This document shows positions 27,681 to 36,920 of a DNA stretch of 47,434 nt, piece after piece. Each line of letters starts with the position of its first letter. Position 1 is the stretch's first letter. The DNA lies in contig JAMCXB010000072.1 in the NCBI GenBank assembly GCA_023480735.1, positions 1-47,434 on the forward strand, given 5' to 3'. The DNA is from Bacteroidota bacterium (lineage in GTDB: Bacteria; Bacteroidota; Ignavibacteria; Kryptoniales; JAKASW01). The position numbers were made by a program, and so were the translations under genes. The notes beneath the pieces are model-generated. The model made no database searches and was not told the origin of the DNA. It saw only the letters and a program-made list of their open reading frames with translations.

Positions 27681-27971
27681 AGCCATCTCCTTTCAGAGTT
27701 CAGTTCTGAGGTGCTCGTTAACCTTTGCTCAAGTCCAGATTCCACCGGCTGTATACTATAAGTCTTGCTTAACGCACTCACAGCGTTCTTCCTTATGTTT
27801 GTGCTTAGCCATATACAACTCACGATATGTTTTACTCGACACATGCTCCTCCACTAATGGAAGGATTTTCTTGCTCAGCCGCACTAGCTGCACAGTTAGC
27901 GAGGATCTGCAGAATCGTACTCTGTTCGGAACCTTTCATCCCAATAGGAGCAGGAACGCATCTGTCGAAGC

Positions 27972-30605
27972 TCATTTCAAAAGCATCATCTTCTTTGTAA
28001 TGATGTTCGTACCTTCCTGGAGAGTGTAGAAATAGACTCCACTTGCGAAATTGTTCATGTTCACATCGTAGCTGTACGAACCCGGAGCTCTGTATCCCTG
28101 CTCCACCACCTTTACCAACTGTCCGAGAACGTTGTAAATTCTAAGGCTCATTATCCCCGCATGGTTCAAGCTCACACGAATCACCGTCGATGGGTTGAAC
28201 GGATTCGGATAATTCTGCTGCAGCCGAAATGCGAGAGGCACAACCGTTTTGCTTCTTACTCCCGTAATGCTGACCGTCCTTTTGAACATGACTGCGTCAG
28301 CGACTAAGTACAGAATTGTATCGGCTCCCTGCGTAGACGATAGCATCACTCCTCCTACTTCCCCAGCACTGTATTCGAATGTCCCCAAGTCCAACCAACC
28401 ATTTACTGCGTTTTGTTGTGAGGTAACCACAGAATCAGTACCATTTTGGTCCAACACCAGATACAGACATCTCTTTGAAACAGGATACGGGATTTGTGGG
28501 ATACTCGCATAGACATCATAATATCCACTCTGACTAACCCGAATCGGAGCCCATTCCGCCCGGACAATGTTCGTCGATTGTTTTATAATCCTGCATGATC
28601 CGCCAACCGCGGCAGTGTCGCTTATCGTTAACCACGGATATCCCATCATCGTAAACTTGTAAGGCGTAGCGTCGTCCACCTCAACTACCGCACTGTCTGG
28701 ATTGTACATAACCGACATCGTAAAACTAGAGGTGTCGTAGTTAGCGCTTACAACGTCAACTGCTCGCAGGGTGTACAGCTTACCACTCTCCATGAGCGGA
28801 ACAGTCACATGCAAGACGGAGTAGTCACCGTTATCAACATATGCCGAGGCTGCGCTGTCCTGGCCCATGGGGGCCGGGGCAATATATACCCTGGTACATG
28901 ACGCCAGTGGATTCAGAAGGAATTGATTGAACTTGAGCAGCACGTGTTCGCTATCCGGCACCGCCTCATCCTGAAGCTGCATAGCAATTCCTCTTCGCAA
29001 CCTGAAAGCATCAGCGATAACATTTCCACTCCCGCTCCCACTTATCGTGACCCGAACCGTGTCTCCGGAATTCAGTGAGAACGCATCAATCAGATTCCAT
29101 GTGTTAAGCCCCCTCGATTGGTTTACAGTGTCAACCTTCGAGATGGAGCTTGATTTTGCGTCGACCAATACTGATTTGCAGTTTGAGGTGCTGTCACCGG
29201 ACCAGTAGCCGTACAAAGAGTAGTTCCCGCTTCGTAGGATTCTAAACGTGTACGTTGCCGTGTTGGCGCTTGATGCCGGCGATTCATAATATGTCGGACC
29301 GTATCCACCACGCGGCAAGTAAACATCGCCGTACCCCCCCGTCATCAACGTCCACGATCCCTGTTTAGAGAAGACCCCCGGAGTCGAATTGTCCACTAGT
29401 ATATCATCAAAACTCGGAAGAGTTTTTGAGGGGAACACCTCAGACTTCAGTTCGCCGAGGGCATCGGGATAGGACATAAGAGACCCATAGTGCGAACTGG
29501 TCCCATAATACCAGATGTTAACACCAGCAGCACCCTTTGTTCTGGCATCCTGTATTTCGGAAATTGTATTGGCAATCGACCCAGCAGAGCTAAGTGCAAT
29601 ACCTGGAGAGAGTTGAAACCCGCCCGGAACAGAATCATCACATGCACTCATCTGACTGCCGAAATCACTCGTATTCAAATAGAGCATGGGTTCCAGCATG
29701 TCCACATACCCGTTTTTCGCCCAGTCGCCCCACGATTCGAGCATATAGCTCGACATGTAAGGCGGCACGGCAGCGCCACTGACCACACAGTCAGGGTTGA
29801 CCCTCTTCACGTTTTCATAAATTTGCTTGACAACATTTGTAATCTGAAGATGTCGCCAGGCTAACCAGGCAGGGTCGTTCGCTGGCAAGGTCAATGGGTC
29901 GGGATCCACGGTCTCTTGCGTAAAGCGGGCTCTGGCAATGGTCGAATACGACAACGTTGTATCCATTTCTATATCCGACTCGATGCCGTCAAGATCAGGA
30001 TAGTCTTTTGCGAGCTCCGTGTACAAGTTAACGACAAAGCTGTCTGCAGCGGGCACGCCCGGATCAAGTCCAAAGTAGTAACCATCCGGGGTGTGCTCAA
30101 AATCCTTCGTCGTGTCGCGTTGCACGAAAGCCCAGTTGGGATGCGCTTTGAGAATCATGGGTACATTTGTTGAGTCATAATCCAGGCTAATATCAAATGA
30201 CCCCATTTCAAACCACGCAAATACTTCCATCCCGTATTTGTGAGCTATGTCTATGTAAGTACGCAGCGGATCTTCTCCCACAAAAGCCGGAGACTGAAGC
30301 GGTCCACCCGCATCCTTCACGACGGTGCTCGGATAAATCGTGCCCGCTTCGGGACTATGACCGTCCCAGACACTGACGTAGAGTACATTGAAGTTTGCCG
30401 CGCTTAGGTTTTTGACCATCGCATCTATATCTGCAGAGTCGGACGGCGAATATCCCGCGGGAATCCACACGCCTCTCGTCTCAGGATCAGGAAAAACCTG
30501 AGCAGAGGACACCGGTGCAAACAGGGTGAGTAAAAGGAGCGAACACAATAATGATATTCCCGTTTGAAGGACCCCGGCGTTTTTCTCAAGTGTTAGTATA
30601 AGCAT
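27972..30605 (-). CDS. T9SS-exported family-10-like glycosidase with golvesin-like domains
   Basis: 877 residues. A signal peptide (about 1-36) precedes a GHL10/DUF187 barrel (about 40-400) with ETRGVWIPAGYSPSDSADID, FNVLYVSVWDGHSP, GMEVFAWFEMG, LDGIESDIEMD and WGDWAKNGYVDMLEPMLY. Two beta-sandwich modules of golvesin C-terminal type follow, about 405-535 (VLVDNSTPGVFSKQGSW) and about 640-775. The T9SS sorting domain starts at FRLQQNYPNPFNPST and ends MTKKMMLLK-like (ITKKMMLLK). It likely acts outside the cell on a polysaccharide. AAGGA precedes the ATG. Confidence 0.83.
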   Translation of the reverse strand: MLILTLEKNAGVLQTGISLLCSLLLLTLFAPVSSAQVFPDPETRGVWIPAGYSPSDSADIDAMVKNLSAANFNVLYVSVWDGHSPEAGTIYPSTVVKDAGGPLQSPAFVGEDPLRTYIDIAHKYGMEVFAWFEMGSFDISLDYDSTNVPMILKAHPNWAFVQRDTTKDFEHTPDGYYFGLDPGVPAADSFVVNLYTELAKDYPDLDGIESDIEMDTTLSYSTIARARFTQETVDPDPLTLPANDPAWLAWRHLQITNVVKQIYENVKRVNPDCVVSGAAVPPYMSSYMLESWGDWAKNGYVDMLEPMLYLNTSDFGSQMSACDDSVPGGFQLSPGIALSSAGSIANTISEIQDARTKGAAGVNIWYYGTSSHYGSLMSYPDALGELKSEVFPSKTLPSFDDILVDNSTPGVFSKQGSWTLMTGGYGDVYLPRGGYGPTYYESPASSANTATYTFRILRSGNYSLYGYWSGDSTSNCKSVLVDAKSSSISKVDTVNQSRGLNTWNLIDAFSLNSGDTVRVTISGSGSGNVIADAFRLRRGIAMQLQDEAVPDSEHVLLKFNQFLLNPLASCTRVYIAPAPMGQDSAASAYVDNGDYSVLHVTVPLMESGKLYTLRAVDVVSANYDTSSFTMSVMYNPDSAVVEVDDATPYKFTMMGYPWLTISDTAAVGGSCRIIKQSTNIVRAEWAPIRVSQSGYYDVYASIPQIPYPVSKRCLYLVLDQNGTDSVVTSQQNAVNGWLDLGTFEYSAGEVGGVMLSSTQGADTILYLVADAVMFKRTVSITGVRSKTVVPLAFRLQQNYPNPFNPSTVIRVSLNHAGIMSLRIYNVLGQLVKVVEQGYRAPGSYSYDVNMNNFASGVYFYTLQEGTNIITKKMMLLK

Positions 30606-30706
30606 CTCTTCCTTCTGTCAACAACACGTATTCTATTTACGGGCGCGTAATGAATCCGTCATGTGTGGCGTTTTGAATCGCATTTCGTCTTTGTTAATAT
30701 GCACCG

Positions 30707-32848
30707 TCATTTGGTTTCCTTTCCAAACATGATTCTGACGGTCTGGGGCATCACGTCATTGATGGTGGAGCTTTTGGTAAGTGTCCAAAAGCTTTGGTTA
30801 TTCTCCAACAATACCTCCGCGGGTACGATCCAGCCTTGTATCCATCCTGTATTGGTAGACCATGCTCCCCATCCCGCATCGCCGTTAGCCCCCCAGTAAT
30901 CCCATTGACCATAGTCGAAGGTTCTAAACCAGGCTCCATCAAGAGCTCTATGTTTGGCACTTTTAACCTGGATGCGGATAAGAAAATCGGCAAGCTTCTT
31001 TTCGGCGGCCATGTACTTCTTGTTTTTTGTGGCATGCGCGGCCTCATTCAAGGCAAATAAAGCGAAGTTGCAGGTATATAGCATGTCCGACACCGGTTCA
31101 CCGTTCCTGAATATCAAGGGTTCCTCTGCCGTTCCGTAAGCCTGGTTCGATTTCGGCGGAGGGCAGAATCCTTTCCCTGGTGTACCCAGTTCTTCCCTTA
31201 TGGCACCGCGGGGGGCCTGATACTTTAACATGCCGGAGACCACCTCATTCAACCATTTTCTGTGCTCAGGTGTATTTTGTATTCGCACCAACCAGGCAAG
31301 AGGTAGAATCATACGAGCCCTTTCCTGCTGCAATCCGTTCGTCCAAATCCAGTTCTTCGGATAATCTTGCATGGTGGTCCTGATTGCTCTTTCCGTTCTT
31401 GTCAGAAGAGGCTTGTAACCTGTTCTGCTATACAGCCAAAGGTAACAGGCCCACATCCAAGCTTCGAAATGTGGGTGTGGATTGATGATATTCCTGTTCC
31501 AGTAGTATTTCCATCCGTGCTTTAGAAGCTTATTCTGGTCAATCCGGTCACCCCGAAATCCTTCCCGACCGGTAGTTCTGAAATTGGCCACAATGCCTTC
31601 AGCAATTTCCTTATCCCACCGGTGAGTTTTCATGTAGGCTTCTGCACCTATGAGTCCCAGCAGAAGGTGAGCATTGTCGTCTCCATAAAAAGCCCCTGGA
31701 GCGGTGGTGGCCCATCCGATGAGGCCAAAAGCCGGACTTCGTCTGTCGTTCTTGAGACCGGACCTGAGATTGGAATGATAGAAGACATAATTGGTCAGGT
31801 TGGAGGCGTACTTGTAGTAGTTCTTCTTATTCAGAAAATGTCCCGCGGCGGCAAGGGCATAGGCAACCTGCCCCTCGTTGTCAGCCCGTACCCAATAGTG
31901 AACCGGCTGCGAACCATTATAATAAATCTGTGAAGTCTGTCCTTCGAAAATTCCCAAAGAGCCATTTCCGTTCGGCCAGTATTTGCCGACAGGAGACGGG
32001 ACGTTTCCATGATCCTTCACGTACAGTTTCTCCCAAGTGGAGTCGACAAAGAAATGTCCGTTGAAAAGCCACTGCACGCCTTTTCGTATTGATGTTCGCA
32101 TTGCATTCGGTGCCAGAGGTTCGTTTCTTGCGTACATCGGAGAAACATACGAAAGCCAATGATGCAGCTCTATGTTCTTATCTCCGGATACCCATGACAT
32201 TATATACTGCCACACGATCTTCCAGTAGGGTTCCGGTTGATAGCGACCGGTTGCAAAACTACTTAACCGGGTCATTGCCACAAGCATATTCCCTTTCCGA
32301 AAAAGGAGCGGATAGGTCTTGACACCTTTAAGTCCGTATGCAGCCTTATCGAGGCCAGCCACCTTGCCCAAAACTATCAGTGGATCCTTAACGTTTACAG
32401 GTATTACGTGACAACCGTTGATCCCCAATATGCTCATCGGTCCAAGCTTATCTCCGAATACGTCTGATACAACCACTCCTCTGTCCAGCATTGGCGCGAC
32501 TACGGTATCCTGGATACTCAACCCCGGCAAAGACGCAGGATATTCTATATAAAGTCTGAGTTCCTTTTCTTTCGCGATCTCCAGCAGCCTGTTACTGATC
32601 GACGTCTTCTGTTTCGGATAAGAGTCAGCCAGTATTAAAACCCCCGTTCCCTTCTTCGCGTGCGTAATAGCCTCTTGAGGATTGCGGTAGAGGTTCACGC
32701 CTATGTCATTCTTGCGCAAAAGAACATACAAGTCGCTGTTTGTATTACCGCAGAGATTTATTCTCGCTCTTTCACTTTGAGAATAAACCATCGTCGAAAC
32801 AAAGAGCGAAAAAACAATCAAGCTGCTGATAAAGTAACTTACTTTCAT
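30707..32848 (-). CDS. Secreted (alpha/alpha)-barrel protein, glycosidase-like
   Basis: 713 residues with a signal peptide (about 1-23, ending VYSQSE). Residues 30-210 look like a Rossmann or glutamine-amidotransferase-like region (GVLILADSYPKQK, SILGINGCHVIPVN). From about 240 to 690 the protein has repeated helical hairpins rich in Trp and Tyr (VRADNEGQVAYALAAAGHF, FEAWMWACYLWLYSRTGY, FDYGQWDYWGANGDAGWGA). These are typical of six-hairpin glycosidases. I cannot name a CAZy family. It lies between GHL10 and GH172 enzymes, so a role in glycan breakdown is likely. Confidence 0.65.
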   Translation of the reverse strand: MKVSYFISSLIVFSLFVSTMVYSQSERARINLCGNTNSDLYVLLRKNDIGVNLYRNPQEAITHAKKGTGVLILADSYPKQKTSISNRLLEIAKEKELRLYIEYPASLPGLSIQDTVVAPMLDRGVVVSDVFGDKLGPMSILGINGCHVIPVNVKDPLIVLGKVAGLDKAAYGLKGVKTYPLLFRKGNMLVAMTRLSSFATGRYQPEPYWKIVWQYIMSWVSGDKNIELHHWLSYVSPMYARNEPLAPNAMRTSIRKGVQWLFNGHFFVDSTWEKLYVKDHGNVPSPVGKYWPNGNGSLGIFEGQTSQIYYNGSQPVHYWVRADNEGQVAYALAAAGHFLNKKNYYKYASNLTNYVFYHSNLRSGLKNDRRSPAFGLIGWATTAPGAFYGDDNAHLLLGLIGAEAYMKTHRWDKEIAEGIVANFRTTGREGFRGDRIDQNKLLKHGWKYYWNRNIINPHPHFEAWMWACYLWLYSRTGYKPLLTRTERAIRTTMQDYPKNWIWTNGLQQERARMILPLAWLVRIQNTPEHRKWLNEVVSGMLKYQAPRGAIREELGTPGKGFCPPPKSNQAYGTAEEPLIFRNGEPVSDMLYTCNFALFALNEAAHATKNKKYMAAEKKLADFLIRIQVKSAKHRALDGAWFRTFDYGQWDYWGANGDAGWGAWSTNTGWIQGWIVPAEVLLENNQSFWTLTKSSTINDVMPQTVRIMFGKETK

Positions 32849-33147
32849 AAATCACCCGTCCTCATTTAATTAATTCCTTGATGCATTCAGATCGATTTTC
32901 TGAATATTCTCCGCGACAAGAGACTATAATGCCAAGAAAGAATCGATACATCTCAACGAGCAAAATATCATTGGGTATTCTCACATTGCTACTCATGGTT
33001 TTCTCACTAATGATATTTTCATTTGAACAACTTCTGCGTTTCTGTCAACGTTACCTCAAGCATCTCCTCTATGTCTCCGCCAAGCAGGTTCTATTTGTAC
33101 GGAGGTAGTGAAACCATCAAAACTTCTTGCGATCCCTTCATCTACTT

Positions 33148-34227
33148 TTAATTTGTTACGAGCTCGTTCTTTGGCGGCAGTTTTGGAAAAGGATTGTGCG
33201 GCTCCGTCTGGTACCAATACACAACGGAAGAAATACGATCCTGTCTGGGACGATATTTGCCATCATCTCCCCACCCCAAATCCTGTATCGTAACTCTCAA
33301 TGTCTCTTTGAAATGTATCGGATCAGTGATATGCCACCTGTACATACCAAACCGCTCCATTACGTTATAATGTCCATCTCCGCGTATTACCTGCGGCAGC
33401 CCGCTATAAGGGCTGCAGAATTCAGTGTACTCAATAGTTTCTATCCCGGGTGCCTTTTCCTTTTTTGTGTCAAAACTATAAGAGCCACAGAAATAATCTT
33501 CGGCACCCGTCCCGCAGATCGTCGGGAACTGGACATCCCCGTCTATAAAAAACTTGATTTCACCTTCTCCCCACCATCCGTTGCTGCGGGTTTCCAGCGC
33601 GAGGTATGTCCCCACATATTGACCTCTGCCATGGATATTTTCAACGAGTACATAATCCTTTTTATAAGAAACAGGATCCTCCTGCTTAAACTCTGCGTGA
33701 AAATAAGCTGCATCGTTTGGAACCTCCGCCAAGACATAATCAATCTGGTAATACAGTGTTACATCGTGGTCGCTAATGTTCTCCAACGTAATCCTGCATT
33801 TCTTATGAAAAGGCATCGGCCAGTAACAATTGAAACCGTTGCCGGGATTCACGGCTACAGCCAAAGACTGCAAAGGCGAATATTGTCCCCATCCCATGCA
33901 AAAGAAATCTCCTACCGGACATTCTACCGAAGGCTCTTTCTCATCATCCCAATAAATTCTAAAAATCAAAAGCCGCCAATTACCGGTAGCGGTCATCCAG
34001 ATATGTTTGATCTCACCAGGTCCATCCACTTCTGCCAACGTAAAAGTTGATTTCGAATCTATCTTAACACTTGGGCTCACTTTCCACCCTTGGCCCAGGT
34101 TCTTGGCAGCGTCAGCGCCAGTACCCTCTGTTGCCATGCCGCCCTGTCCCTTCGCACCTGTAAAGTTTTCCGGACTGATGGAACGGCTCACAGCATCAGA
34201 TAGCTTGTACAAGTTGTCCAGCGTCAA
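33148..34227 (-). CDS. GH172 (DUF2961) glycoside hydrolase
   Basis: 359 residues forming the double jelly-roll of DUF2961. Motifs include GEIKHIWMTATGNWRLLIFR, FFCMGWGQYSPLQS, NCYWPMPFHKKCRITLEN, SNGWWGEGEIKFFIDGD and CGTGAEDYFCGSYSF. The last two hold acidic residues that are candidates for the catalytic pair. Characterised GH172 enzymes act on alpha-D-fructofuranosides and alpha-D-arabinofuranosides, including D-arabinan. The gene starts at TTG with GGGAG four to five bases upstream. There is no signal peptide, suggesting a cytoplasmic enzyme working on imported oligosaccharides. It fits well with the isomerase and pentulose kinase genes of the same island. Confidence 0.88.
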   Translation of the reverse strand: MTLDNLYKLSDAVSRSISPENFTGAKGQGGMATEGTGADAAKNLGQGWKVSPSVKIDSKSTFTLAEVDGPGEIKHIWMTATGNWRLLIFRIYWDDEKEPSVECPVGDFFCMGWGQYSPLQSLAVAVNPGNGFNCYWPMPFHKKCRITLENISDHDVTLYYQIDYVLAEVPNDAAYFHAEFKQEDPVSYKKDYVLVENIHGRGQYVGTYLALETRSNGWWGEGEIKFFIDGDVQFPTICGTGAEDYFCGSYSFDTKKEKAPGIETIEYTEFCSPYSGLPQVIRGDGHYNVMERFGMYRWHITDPIHFKETLRVTIQDLGWGDDGKYRPRQDRISSVVYWYQTEPHNPFPKLPPKNELVTN

Positions 34228-34933
34228 TTGTCTCCCTTTCGAATTAGTATGTTAGAATTGAGGTCTTTACATAGCCTAATAGACCCCCGAGTTACTTTTG
34301 TGGTTCTGTGCGTTATTTCTTTGATCCCCACTTCATTGGTTCCTTTCATTTGTAATTTCTCTACTTCGCGCGGTGTTGATGTATCTGTCTACTGCATTCT
34401 GACCGAGCACCGTTTTCAGCAGTGTGTCCACCGAGACCTTATAAACTTACGATTAGTCGTTTGCGTGCCGGTAGACTTTCCTTGTCCAAGGCGTACGCCT
34501 TTGGCGGAAATCTCTCTCCCGCCTTTTTTCGGCGGGCATCTGGACATTTCCTTATCGCATTTAAGTTCCTGTCCATCAGCACAATCAGCTCTGCTCCGCT
34601 TTTTGATCCACTTTGCCTCATCGGTTCCTTGAACGGCCCTACGCATGGTCCCTACGGTTCTTGTTCTCTACGCTCACAGTTACTGTTTCTGTTTCTGTCT
34701 TCTTTCACCAGTGTATCATCTTGCAGCAGGCACTCCTTAGCCGTTGACAGTCTCGGCTCGCTAATCCTTGGGAAGAGCTCATATGAGTTCTCTCCCAAAG
34801 GGATCCCTTTGGGATAACTCCCATATGAACTCTCCTTCCGAACCCTTTGTCTGCCTTCTCTCTAATTCTTTCTCGTTCATCTGTCTCCTCAGGTTTTCTA
34901 AAAAATTAACTCCACCTGAGGCGACAAATGTCG
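34228..34933. other. Large non-coding gap rich in palindromes
   Basis: 706 bases with no convincing protein. GGCGG (34503-34507) pairs with CCGCC (34519-34523) followed by six T, a plus-strand terminator-like hairpin. CCCGCC (34518-34523) also pairs with GGCGGG (34531-34536). A nested palindrome lies at 34778-34832. Short open frames on both strands have random-looking composition. It separates the beta-helix gene from GH172. Confidence 0.5.
34778..34832. repeat. Nested perfect palindromes
   Basis: A 22-bp perfect palindrome centred on the BamHI-like GGATCC (34793-34814, core CCCAAAGGGATCCCTTTGGG) is enclosed by CATATGAGTT and AACTCCCATATG arms. Together they can form a long cruciform or hairpin. 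It lies about 100 bases downstream of the stop of the beta-helix gene and might act as its terminator, a protein-binding site or a remnant of a small repeat element. Confidence 0.6.
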
Positions 34934-36670
34934 TTATTTAATCAGCATCATCTTCTTCGTCATGACGTTTGCGCCTTGCTGGAGGGTATAGAAGTACACT
35001 CCGCTTGCAAAGTTGTCCATGCTGACGTTATATATATATTCGCCCGGCGCTTTGTCACCTTGAGCCACAACTTTCACGAGCTGTCCGAGTACGTTGTAGA
35101 TCTTGAGTCTCATCATCCCCGCCTTGCTCAGTGTAACCTTGATAACGGTCGAGGGGTTGAACGGGTTCGGATAATTGTTGCTCAGATTGAATTTCGTTGC
35201 GACCTGTGCGGGCTGCTGCTTGACAGCGGTAAGACCGGTAAACCAGTACGGGTCGCCAAGCGGTTTCCCGTCGGTGCTGCCGTTTTTCACTGTTGCATTT
35301 GTATATTGCATGTCAGTAGCCTCGGGCAGCGGCCAATACGGAATCCAGTTCGAAGTACCCGTGGGTATAGACTGTATCTGATATCCCCAGCCAATCGTGG
35401 GGGATTGGTGTGTCCTTATCAACGTGAAGTAAGGCAGCAAACCGACTCCGTAGTTCCCGCCGCCTTGTAATACATTCGCAAATGAAGAGCCATAATCAGG
35501 ATCGACTCCTATCATGTTGCCTGACGCCGTGAAGCCCGGCCAATCCGTTTTGTCATTGAACATCTGCTGTGTACGAGCGTTCATCCACGACGGGGTGTAC
35601 AGCGAATCCGGAGATCCTGCCGTAACGGTGTCGTTCCAGGCTGTCCAGAAATTCGTTACGGCCGACGGCTCGTAGAAATCGTTGTTCTCCACTTGCACAA
35701 CTCTCTTCGCCTCGGCAAGCACCCTCCAATTCGATTTAGTGGAATCCCCCGGATCAAACACCTTGTCACTGGCTACGTTCATCGTATCAAAAGATATAAT
35801 CGCTGGAGTCGCCGCGGTGAACTCCTCATCCCACCATGGATATTCAGATTTCAGTTCACCTCCTACAAACGCGCCGTAAAAGAGGTTGTTATCCATTTTC
35901 GCATTTTCAGCAGCCATAATAAAGAACGGTTGCATGAACGAAAACACAACACTGTTATGAGAAAAGTCGATATAGCGCACAGGATACTTTGCAACAAGTT
36001 CAGCAGAATTGTCGCAGAAGAACGTATTATAATTCATAACGATCGTATCGACGGCAGCAATCGCCGGCCATAGGGGCTCCAACGCTGATGCATCTGTCCA
36101 AGTTATAGGATCAACATTGTCCCTAAAGTCACAATTCGTAATAAAGTAATCACCCCAGTTCCCGGTGTAAACGATTGCACATCCACTAACATCGCTGAAA
36201 ATAACATTATCAACGTGGAGTTTTACAGAATCCCCGGAAACCACGATACCGTAAGCGGGATGGACGAAAGAACCATCTGTGGATAAACCCTCGATAAAAA
36301 GATTCTTGAATTTTGCTACTAACCCGTTTCGATTCAGGTTGAACAAAGTGCCAGGTATCGAACCATCACTTAGAACACCCGGTTGTATGCATGGCGGTCG
36401 ACCGTCAGAGCCTAAGACTCCCAAAACTGTGATGTTCGACCTGGGTGTTATCTGCCCCAGGAATACATAGGTCGTGTCCAATGAAATGAGCTTGTATACG
36501 CCATGAGCCTGCTGGCCACTTGCGGTAGTATCACTGTTGATGGCCTGATCAAGATAGGGTCCGCTCGCGTAAACGACAAGCGTGTCGTTCCCCGCAGCTA
36601 ATGCTTTGCGTGCAGGTGCAAACCATACTGTCATCGCAATAGCGACCGATGCGATAAATACACTTCTCAT
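34934..36670 (-). CDS. T9SS-exported right-handed beta-helix protein
   Basis: 578 residues from the ATG at 36670, which has AAGGA nine bases upstream and begins the signal peptide (about 1-27, ending ALAAG). A longer frame to 36769 lacks start signals. The central part (about 40-330) has pectate-lyase-like coils: NITVLGVLGSDG, AKFKNLFIEGLSTDGS, VDNVIFSDVSGCAIVYTG, FITNCDFRDN and IDFSHNSVVF. The C-terminus from FNLSNNYPNPFNPST is a T9SS sorting domain ending MTKKMMLIK. It is a surface or extracellular polysaccharide-binding or lyase-like protein. I see no clear catalytic motif. Confidence 0.78.
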   Translation of the reverse strand: MRSVFIASVAIAMTVWFAPARKALAAGNDTLVVYASGPYLDQAINSDTTASGQQAHGVYKLISLDTTYVFLGQITPRSNITVLGVLGSDGRPPCIQPGVLSDGSIPGTLFNLNRNGLVAKFKNLFIEGLSTDGSFVHPAYGIVVSGDSVKLHVDNVIFSDVSGCAIVYTGNWGDYFITNCDFRDNVDPITWTDASALEPLWPAIAAVDTIVMNYNTFFCDNSAELVAKYPVRYIDFSHNSVVFSFMQPFFIMAAENAKMDNNLFYGAFVGGELKSEYPWWDEEFTAATPAIISFDTMNVASDKVFDPGDSTKSNWRVLAEAKRVVQVENNDFYEPSAVTNFWTAWNDTVTAGSPDSLYTPSWMNARTQQMFNDKTDWPGFTASGNMIGVDPDYGSSFANVLQGGGNYGVGLLPYFTLIRTHQSPTIGWGYQIQSIPTGTSNWIPYWPLPEATDMQYTNATVKNGSTDGKPLGDPYWFTGLTAVKQQPAQVATKFNLSNNYPNPFNPSTVIKVTLSKAGMMRLKIYNVLGQLVKVVAQGDKAPGEYIYNVSMDNFASGVYFYTLQQGANVMTKKMMLIK

Positions 36671-36712
36671 AATAGGAATCCTTTTGTTTGTGTTTCTGTC
36701 TTTTCCAATTTC

Positions 36713-36729
36713 TCCCGATAACGTCGGGA
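36713..36729. terminator. Small hairpin between TonB receptor and beta-helix gene
   Basis: TCCCGA and TCGGGA pair around a 5-base loop in the 250-base gap 36671-36920. There is no T-run, so it is weak. The rest of the gap shows no gene. Confidence 0.25.
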
Positions 36730-36920
36730 TCGCCCGAACGAGATGCCATACTCGACAAGCATTCCCCACTTAGTGACCACTCTTGCCATAGCACTTAATT
36801 CCACGAATCTAACATCACCTCTCTTCCTTTTTTGTTTGCGAATTAGATAACCGCCGCCAATGTGGCCGTGGTCGCCCTTTGTGGCGTCCCTCATTTGTAC
36901 GCAACTCCTAGATTTTCCCA

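Noticed and set aside
32929-33108. Plus-strand open frame beginning MPRKNRYISTSK with one hydrophobic helix, similar to the N-terminus of a sugar ABC permease
   Set aside because: It has no ribosome-binding site, ends after one helix with unrelated residues and lies alone in a gap between minus-strand genes. Chance is more likely.
33127-34050. Long plus-strand frame of 307 codons
   Set aside because: It lies antisense to the GH172 gene, whose motifs are clear, and its composition is that of a shadow frame.
34503-34536. Possible CRISPR or tandem repeat array
   Set aside because: Only inverted repeats are present; there are no regularly spaced direct repeats here or elsewhere in the window.
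34416-34646. Short minus-strand frames in the palindrome-rich gap
   Set aside because: Two overlapping frames of similar length, no ribosome-binding site, and residue composition that follows the repeats.
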